The notes under the pieces: model-generated
What the model was told of the DNA's origin: nothing
Database searches by the model: none
What the model saw: the letters and a program-made list of their open reading frames with translations, nothing else
Shown here: in pieces, positions 1 to 7,000 of the stretch
How positions within the stretch are numbered: position 1 is the stretch's first letter
Layout: each line of letters starts with the position of its first letter
Position numbers and translations under genes: made by a program
Assembly: GCF_963082655.1 (NCBI RefSeq)
Contig: NC_081555.1
Coordinates: 149,726,005 to 149,790,004 of the forward strand
DNA from: Stomoxys calcitrans
Taxonomy: Eukaryota; Arthropoda; Insecta; Diptera; Muscidae
DNA: 64,000 nt
Direction: 5' to 3'

Positions 1-675
1 TGACTCCGCCTCAAATGGTCAATCCGCTTAGTCCAATTTTGGCGTACTCTTTCCAACATTTCGGCCGGTATTTCACGAATAAATGCTTCAATGTTGTCTT
101 CCAATGCGTCAATTGAAGCGGACTTGTCAGTGAGCTTTAACATAGCCCCAAATAGTCTAAAGGCGTTAAACAGCACGAAATAGGTGGCGAATTGACCGGT
201 TCCGAATGTGAAATAAAATGTTCAGCGAACTCACCTCTCAATAAGTTCATTGTTGAAACCACATGTCATGCAAGTCAAGCTCATGCATTTTGGACAAAAA
301 AAAGTTATATATCATCCCTCGGTAGCGCTCACCATTGCCAGTTACTTTACGATTTGCATCAACTTTGAAGAAGTACGGTCCAATGATGCCATCAGCCCAT
401 AAACCGCACCAAACTGTGACTATTTCTGGATGCATTAGTAGCTCTTGCAATGCTTCTGGTTGATCTTCACTCCAAAATCGACAGTTCTGCTTATTTACGT
501 ACCCATAGAGCCAAAAATGAGCTTCGTCTCTGATGACAATTTTAGCACCATGAACTTTCCTAACAGAGCACGCATTTTGATAATAAAATTCAATAGTTTG
601 CAAGCGTTGTACGTTTGTAAGACGATTCATTGTGTAAATTATCGACCAAACTGAAGATGGTTGAAAGTGAAACAA
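1..675 (-). pseudogene. Tc1/mariner-type transposase relic, internally deleted, runs off left edge
   Basis: This is a decayed DDD/E transposase of the mariner type. The likely original start is the ATG at 630 (MNRLTNVQRL), although the open frame extends up to 675. After the first 20 or so residues (FYYQNACSVRKVH) the protein jumps straight to the catalytic core (KIVIRDEAHFWL), so most of the DNA-binding N-terminal half, by family length some 130-150 residues, is missing while the join stays in frame. The core runs through WSEDQP and VTVWCGLW to LHDMWFQQ, where a stop falls just before the second catalytic Asp expected in the family. Below 247 the frame is broken, but the C-terminal signature MLERVRQNWTKRIDHLRR is readable at 3-60. 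The element is inactive. The family assignment rests on remembered conserved blocks. Confidence 0.85.
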
Positions 676-774
676 AACACGAAACGTCCGTGAGCTGTTT
701 AAACCAATGTTGCCAAAAAGATAATAGCTTAAAAATCACAGCTTTATTACGGACAAAGTGTCCGCCGGTTGAAG

Positions 775-1157
775 GTGCTTGTATCTGCTAAACTATGCGT
801 ACTAAAGGGATATGGGCTTTTATTCGTGATGTCACCAACAAAGTCATCAAAAATTAAAAATTTTATTCTGAAAACTTTAAATTGGCTCTATTTTCTAAAC
901 AATTCAACTTAGCGGGAAATGGCCCTTAATTGTGATCTTATTAATAAATAGCAAATGTTATCGAAAATCCATAAAAAATCGAACATTTATTTGAAAACTT
1001 TCAATTGGTTTTATCTCCCAAACTGTGTGTCCTTGAGAAAAATGATCCTCCATTTATGACTCCCTCAAAAAATTCCAAGTTTCATCGAATTTCGAGACTC
1101 CATCAAGAAATTCTAAATTTCATCGAAAGCCCATCAATATTTCACTTTGAAAACTAA
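775..1157 (-). repeat. Decayed satellite monomers (about 3), inverted relative to the main array
   Basis: About three diverged copies of the monomer that builds the 34-kb array at 10240-44065 are present here as its reverse complement. Recognisable blocks are TAAACTATGCGTACTAAAGGG near 787, GCGGGAAATGGCCCTTAATTG near 912 and ATCTCCCAAACTGTGTGTCC near 1013. The main-array complement reads ATCTCCTTAACTATGCGTCC, AGAGGGAAACGGGCCTTAAT and so on. Divergence is far higher than inside the big array, so this looks like an old relic. It continues at 2550 on the other side of the HINE. Confidence 0.75.
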
Positions 1158-2549
1158 CAAGTAAAAGCGTGCTAAATTCGGCCGGGCCGAATCGTATATA
1201 CCCTCCACCATGGATCGCATTTGTCATTTGTCCAAAATTTCAGTCAAATCGAGTAATAATTGCGCCCTCCAGAGACTCAAAAAGTCAAACTGGGAGATCG
1301 GCTTATATGGCAGCTATATCCGGCTATGGACCTATTTCAACAATTCTTAGCACAATTGTTGAAAGTCATACCGGAACACTTCATGCAAAGTTTCAGCCAA
1401 ATCAAATAGGACTTGTGCCCTCTAAAGGCTCAAGAAATCTAATGGGGCGATCGGCTAATATGGCAGCTATATCAGGTTATGTATCGATTTGAACCATACT
1501 TAGAACATTTGTTAGAAGTCATAACGAATTACGACATGCCAAATTTCAGCCAAATTTCAGCCAAATCGGAGAAGAATTGCGCCCTCTGGAAGCTCAAGAA
1601 GTCAAGACCCAAGGTTGGTTTATATAACAGCTATAACAGGTTATCAACCGATTTAGACCATATTTAAACACTTGTTGGAAGTGATACCAAAACACCGCGT
1701 GCAAAATTTCATACAAATCGGATAGGAATTGCGCCCTCTAGAGCTTAAGAATTCGAGACTCTAAATCTGTTCATATGGCAGCTATATCAAAACATGGACC
1801 GATATGGGCCATTTACAATCTCAACCGACCGAAAAGTATTTGTGCAAAATTTCAAGAGCCTAGCTTTACTCCTTCGAATTGCGCCCTCTAGAAGCTTATG
1901 TAGTCAAGACCCCAAATCGGTTTATATGGCAGCTATTTAAAAAAACATGGACCGGTATGGCCCATTTACATAATAAGGAGTATTTGAACAAAATTTCAAT
2001 TGCGCCCTCTAGAAGCTAAAGAAGTCAAGACCCAGATCGGTTTCTATGACAGCTACATCAAAACATGGACCGATAATGTCCATTAACAATTCCAACCGAC
2101 CTACACTGATAAGAAGTATTTGTTTGAAGAGTCTAGCTTTTCTCCTTCGAAAGCTAGCGTGCTTTTGACGGACAGAAGGACGGACATGGTAAGATCGACT
2201 TAAAATGTCATCACAATCAAGAATATATTGGGTTGCCCAAAAAGTAATTGCGGATTTTTTAAAAGAAAGTAAATGCATTTTTAATAAAACTTAGAATGAA
2301 CTTTAATCAAATATACTTTTTTTACACGTTTTTTCTAAAGCAAGCTAAAAGTAACAGCTGATAGCTGACAGAAGAAAGAATGCAATTACAGAGTCACAAG
2401 CTGTGAAAAAATTTGTCAACGCCGAATATATGAAAAATCCGCAATTACTTCTTGGGCAACGGAATATATTCTTTATTGGGTGTTAGATGCATACATCGAG
2501 GTGTTACAAATGGAATGAGGAAATTAGTATAACATCCATCCTATGGTAT
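1158..2549. mobile_element. HINE (DINE-1-like, Helentron-associated) element H1
   Basis: The left end carries the CAAGTAAAAGCGTGCTAA leader and the palindrome TTCGGCCGGGCCGAA (about 1178-1192), followed by TATATACCCTCCACCATGG. The core is a run of roughly 150-bp repeats around the GTTTATATGGCAGCTATATC motif. Near the other end come GACGGACAGAAGGACGGAC (the GTCY microsatellite, about 2158-2190) and the terminal block ATTAGTATAACATCCATCC with GGTATAAAA. These are the hallmarks of DINE-1/HINE elements. The element is non-autonomous, with no open frame of note, and is interrupted by a MITE at 2228-2464. It sits inside a decayed satellite relic. Confidence 0.8.
2228..2464 (-). mobile_element. Mariner-type MITE, copy A (237 bp)
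   Basis: The left terminal inverted repeat starts TTGGGTTGCCCAAAAAGTAA, and the right end is its complement with two changes (GGGCAACGGAA). TA lies on both sides (2226-2227 and 2465-2466), and the HINE motif AATCAAGAATATA...TATTCTTTATTGGG resumes across it, so insertion was into TA with TA duplication, as for Tc1/mariner elements. The body matches copies B and C but in the opposite direction. Confidence 0.88.
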
Positions 2550-2720
2550 AAAATCATCCAAAGTCGAATTTTCAATTAAAAATATTTAATTGGCTCTATC
2601 TCTTAAACCATGCATTCTAGAGGGAAATGTGCCTCAATATATTATCGAAAATTCCACAAAAACCGAATTTTCGATTTGAAAAAAAAAATTCGAAACATAT
2701 TTTAATAAAAAACTACATCG
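2550..2720 (-). repeat. Decayed satellite monomer right of H1
   Basis: The sequence TTGGCTCTATCTCTTAAACC, then CATTCTAGAGGGAAATGTGCC and ATCGAAAATTCC, matches the reverse complement of the array monomer. It continues the relic seen at 775-1157, so the HINE landed within a short old satellite tract. Confidence 0.65.
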
Positions 2721-3035
2721 GCTTTTGTACAAACGTGCTCATTAGCGGTTCATTTCATTCAATAGAACAACGAGTTATCTACAAGTTCTTGATATTCTGT
2801 TTCGATGCGTGTTATATCTTTGGTTAGCTCTAGTAGAAAAGCAATGCATCAAATTTAGTTACCCTCACTAATTGGTGAGAACATCTGAGACAGCACTAAG
2901 CCTTTAAAATAATTTCTTTATCAAATTTGTTGGTCACCGGTGCGTATAATTATTATTTTTTCCAATGCCATATATGCCATACGTTATACGCCACCCTGGT
3001 CACTTAGATTCAGTATCAAAATACTTGCCAAATAA
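2721..3035. other. AT-rich non-coding stretch, nothing recognised
   Basis: No open frame with recognisable content, repeat family or RNA gene was seen here. A short open frame at 2627-2827 has no family signature. Confidence 0.4.
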
Positions 3036-3466
3036 TTATGTGCAAGTCAAATCACTAAATGAAGGGTGGTACAAACATTATGGCCACTGAACCATGACAG
3101 TAGATTGATAGCAACAAAATATTCACTACAAAATTGTGTTGCAAATGCTAATTTTTTGTTTTTGAACCTGGCGCTTGTGAACTTTGAAATCCAAAATCGG
3201 TTTATTGGGTTGCCCAAAAAGTAATTGCGGATCAAATGCAAGTCAAATCGCCAAATCAAGGGTGGTACAAACATTATGGCCACTGGACCATGACCGTAGA
3301 CATAGCACGCATTACTGACCAAATTGACTGCAACAAAATATTCACTACAAAATAGTGTTACGAATGCTAGTTTTTTGTTTTTAAAAACAATGGTAAACCG
3401 GTACATTTTACAAAGCAAGCAACCTGGCGCTTGTAAACTTTGAAATCCAAAATCGGTTTATATTTA
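3036..3466. repeat. Imperfect direct duplication (about 165 + 235 bp)
   Basis: Two direct copies lie at about 3042-3204 and 3233-3466. Both contain GGGTGGTACAAACATTATGG, then CAACAAAATATTCACTACAA, and both end in CTTTGAAATCCAAAATCGGTTTA. The left copy lacks about 27 bases present in the right one (around 3300) and about 35 more near 3385-3420. The two copies are separated only by a 28-bp MITE terminal repeat. Confidence 0.9.
3205..3232. mobile_element. Solo MITE terminal repeat at duplication junction
   Basis: The 28 bases from 3205 match the terminal inverted repeat of the three MITE copies (TTGGGTTGCCCAAAAAGTAA...GCGGAT), preceded by TA at 3203-3204. No body and no second terminal repeat follow. 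The adjoining bases are the second copy of the flanking duplication. Confidence 0.85.
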
Positions 3467-3926
3467 ATGAAGGGCATTGATTTGGCAACTGCAGTTCAAA
3501 AACTTTGAGATAGACTTCGTTAACACAGCATTAACTACCATTCATATGCTGCCTTATATTCTAAAAAAATATCTTAGTTGAACCAGCCATCATGTATTCT
3601 AGTCAAATAAAATAAGAAATTGTAATCCTTGTGCTTCCACATTCATCACCACATTGCCGCATCAAGTGCCGACGGCATACTAAAGCCAACCATCTATAAG
3701 AGGTAATACCAAGCAACGAAAACTCGTCGAAAAAACGAAGTTTGCCCGCAAAAGAAACCACCAAATCCTGGCAAACATGCAAAGAGTAAAACCCAATTCC
3801 CAGCAGCAATGTTGCCAGCAACATTGTTGCCCGCAACATTAGTTTATTAAACATGTATACAGCCAAAACACACATTTAATGTTGCTTAACAGGCTGACAA
3901 ATGTTAACTACACAAACTGGAGTTGA
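3467..3926 (-). other. 3' flank and 3'UTR of the oxidase gene
   Basis: This stretch lies between the direct duplication and the stop codon of the oxidase. It holds a minus-strand AATAAA (3843-3848) and a stem-loop of CAATGTTG/CAACATTG at 3807-3826. An open frame at 3603-3875 has no family signature and overlaps this UTR, so it is not called as a gene. Confidence 0.5.
3843..3848 (-). terminator. Polyadenylation signal AATAAA of the oxidase gene
   Basis: The canonical hexamer AATAAA on the minus strand lies about 80 nt past the stop codon at 3927-3929, a plausible distance for a short fly 3'UTR. Cleavage would be expected around 3815-3830, next to the hairpin at 3807-3826. Confidence 0.55.
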
Positions 3927-4060
3927 TTATAATTTCGATTTTTGTTGATGTAATTTCTCCATGGCCTTTTCCAATATATCCAATACCTCAGAGGCACAAC
4001 CCCAGGCTAGAGTAACACCACTGCCACCATGGCCATAGTTATGAATAACCAATTGCTTAT
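3927..4060 (-). CDS. Oxidase exon 5 (residues 300-343, stop)
   Basis: The acceptor is CTCTTTGCAG before 4060. It encodes the family signature [19 protein letters not shown], a C-terminal helix ([12 protein letters not shown]) and the terminal tripeptide SKL before TAA at 3929-3927. Confidence 0.94.
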
Positions 4061-7000
4061 CTGCAAAGAGTAAAATATAATAAAATCAACTAAAATAAAC
4101 ACATTTCTGGGGCTAACTACCAAATTGCTCTGACTCTAAACGCAAATTGGGTCTTCCCGGCCTTTGTCCCACCCAATCAAACATATGGGTGGCCTTTTCC
4201 AGGGGAGGCACTAACTGATTACAACCTTCTACTATGAATTTCTTATCATTGGGACATACTGAAATATTAAAATCATTTTCCTGATGGGTTCCTCCCAGAA
4301 CCACAGAGTCCATGCTGTTAAAATTTTACCAAATTATGAAAATTATTAAATTTTGTTTTGTGTTACAAAAAAAATCGTATTCATACTTGGGTATAATATA
4401 GTTTCCATCATCACTCTCATCCAGCAACACATAGTACAACCATGGAGCCCTTACTCTACTCACTTGACCACGCACCGGATACATTTTCTCATCCCCCAGC
4501 AATTTGAAAGATCCCAGTCCTGTACAATTGACAATCACCTCATAGTTTGTATTTTCGCAAAATTCCGTAAGGCTTTCAATTTTCTGCTTGACAATATGGC
4601 CTCCACGCTTCTCAAAACGTTTCATGAGATAGGGCAACAGTTTTCGTGGTTCTGAGGTATAGGTGACAAAATGTAAACCAGATCTGGAAAGAAATAATAC
4701 AATGTACTTTTAACCTAAAGGTTTGATATCTTAATACCCACAACCGAAAGGCGGGGGTATAATCAATTTTTTATTCCGTTTGCAACACCTCGACATATAG
4801 ATTTGATAGATTCAAAACGAAATCACGCAACTGTCTTTGACAAATAAGGTTGGGCCAAATCTTGGGAACCCACCACCAGGGATTTTGCCAAAAATATGGG
4901 AGCTATGGGTTGCCCAAAAAGTAATTGCGGATTTTTCATATAGTCGGCGTTGACAAATTTTTTCACAGCTTGTGACTCTGTAATTGCATTCTTTCTTCTG
5001 TCAGTTATCAGCTGTTACTTTTAGCTTGCTTTAGAAAAAAAGTGTAAAAAAAGTATATATGATTAAAGTTCATTCTAAGTTTTATTAAAAATGCATTTAC
5101 TTTCTTTAAAAAAATCCGCAATTACTTTTTGGGCAACCCAATATATCTAGTTATAGACCAAATTGGACCGTACTTGGTGCAGTTATTGAGATTCATAATA
5201 GAACACTATATGCCAATTTTCAGCCAAATCGGATAAAAATCGCGGCATGTAAGGATTTAAAAGTGAAATCGGGAGACTGGTTTATATGGGAGCTATATCA
5301 TGTTCTTGAACGATTTGAACCGTACTTGGCACAATTGTTGAGAGTCATAACAGAACACCATGTAAACAATTTCAGCCAAATCGGATGAAAATTGCGGCTT
5401 CCAGGGGCTTAGGAAATCAAATCGGGAGATCGGTTTATATGGGAGCTACATCAGGTTATAGACCGATTTAGACTCCACTTGGCACAGTTTGGCTATTACA
5501 GAATATTTGTTCCACTAGCCGAATGTAGAATAGCGTTCCAAGCGCCTCGATCTTCTGCGCTCATTCTAAAATCTCTGACACCCAGTTTCGAGATGTCTCC
5601 TATCACTCGATCTTTCCATCGGGCTTTTGGTCTTCCCGGTTTGCGTGTACCTTCAAAAGACTTCTTTGCTGGAGCTATTTCATGCATTCTGACAACATGA
5701 CCTAGCCAATGCAGCCGTTGTATTTTGATAAGTGTAGCTATGCTATCGTCGTCATACAGCTCGTGGTTCATACGTCGCCTGTATTCTCCGTTAACGCAAA
5801 GTGTTCCATATATTTTACGAAGAATCTTTCTCTCAAATACTCCAAGTACTGCCTCGTCTGCTTTCACAAGTACCCATGATTCAGAACTATTGGGTTGCCC
5901 AAAAAGTAATTGCGGATTTTTCATATAGTCGGCGTTGACAATTTTTTTCACAGCTTGTGACTCTGTAATTGCATTCTTTCTTCTGTCAGTTATCAGCTGT
6001 TACTTTAAGCTTGCTTTAGAAAAAAAGTGTAAAAAAAGTATATTTGATTAAAGTTCATTCTAAGTTTTATTAAAAATGCATTTACTTTCTTTTAAAAAAT
6101 CCGCAATTACTTTTTGGGCAACCCAATATATAACAGCACGGGTAGTATCAGTGTCTTGTATAGTGTAATCTTCGTCTGTCGAGAGGTGGCCTTGTTTCTT
6201 AACTGCTTATTTAGTCCAAAGCAGCATCTGTTTGCCAGTATTATTCTTCGCTTAATCTCAAAACTGGCCATTCGTTTTAGTTACGGTGGTGCCGAGGTAG
6301 ATATAGCTACTGACTGTCTCAAAGGTGTGGTTCCCAACTTTCTCCATTTTCTTTATCTGCTCGGTTGGGCAAGGCGTTTTGGGAGTTGAAACCATACATT
6401 TCGTCTTATCTCCATTTACTGCCAGACCCATATTCACTGACCCTCTTTCGATTCTTTCATAGGCTACAGTTACCACTTCCGGTGACCGACCTATGATATC
6501 GATGTCGTCGGCATAGGCGAGTAGCATGTGTTCTCTTGTGATTAGTGTGCCATATCCATGCACATTTGCATCTCTTAAAATCTTCTCCAGCAGGATATTA
6601 AAGACATCACACGATAGGCTGTCTCCTTATCTGAAACCTCGTTTGGAATTAAATGTTTTGGAGAGACTCTTTCCTATTCTTATTGAGGAACGTGTATCAG
6701 CCAGTGTCATCCTGCAGAGTCTCTTTAGTTTGCAGGGATACCAAACTCAGACATGGCTTGAAATACCTTTCAACGTAAAGTAGTATCAAAGGCGGCTTTG
6801 TAGTCAATAAAGAGATGGTAGGAGTTGATTTGTCCTTCTCGGGTCTTTTCCAGGATGTGGAGCAGTGTGAATATCTGGTCTAGGGTGGATTTACCAGGTC
6901 TAAAGTCGCATTAGTAAAGCCCAATTATCTCATTCACCTTAGGTTTTAAACTTTCACACAGTGCGCTCGAGAGTATCTTGTATGCGATGGGGAGGAGACA

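Noticed and set aside
3047..3418. 123-residue frame with internal repeats (NKKLAF, FCSEYFVA)
   Set aside because: The protein repeat simply mirrors the DNA duplication at 3036-3466, and the frame reads through the MITE end.
3603..3875. 90-residue minus-strand open frame with hydrophobic start
   Set aside because: It lies in the oxidase 3'UTR region downstream of AATAAA, with no recognisable domain.
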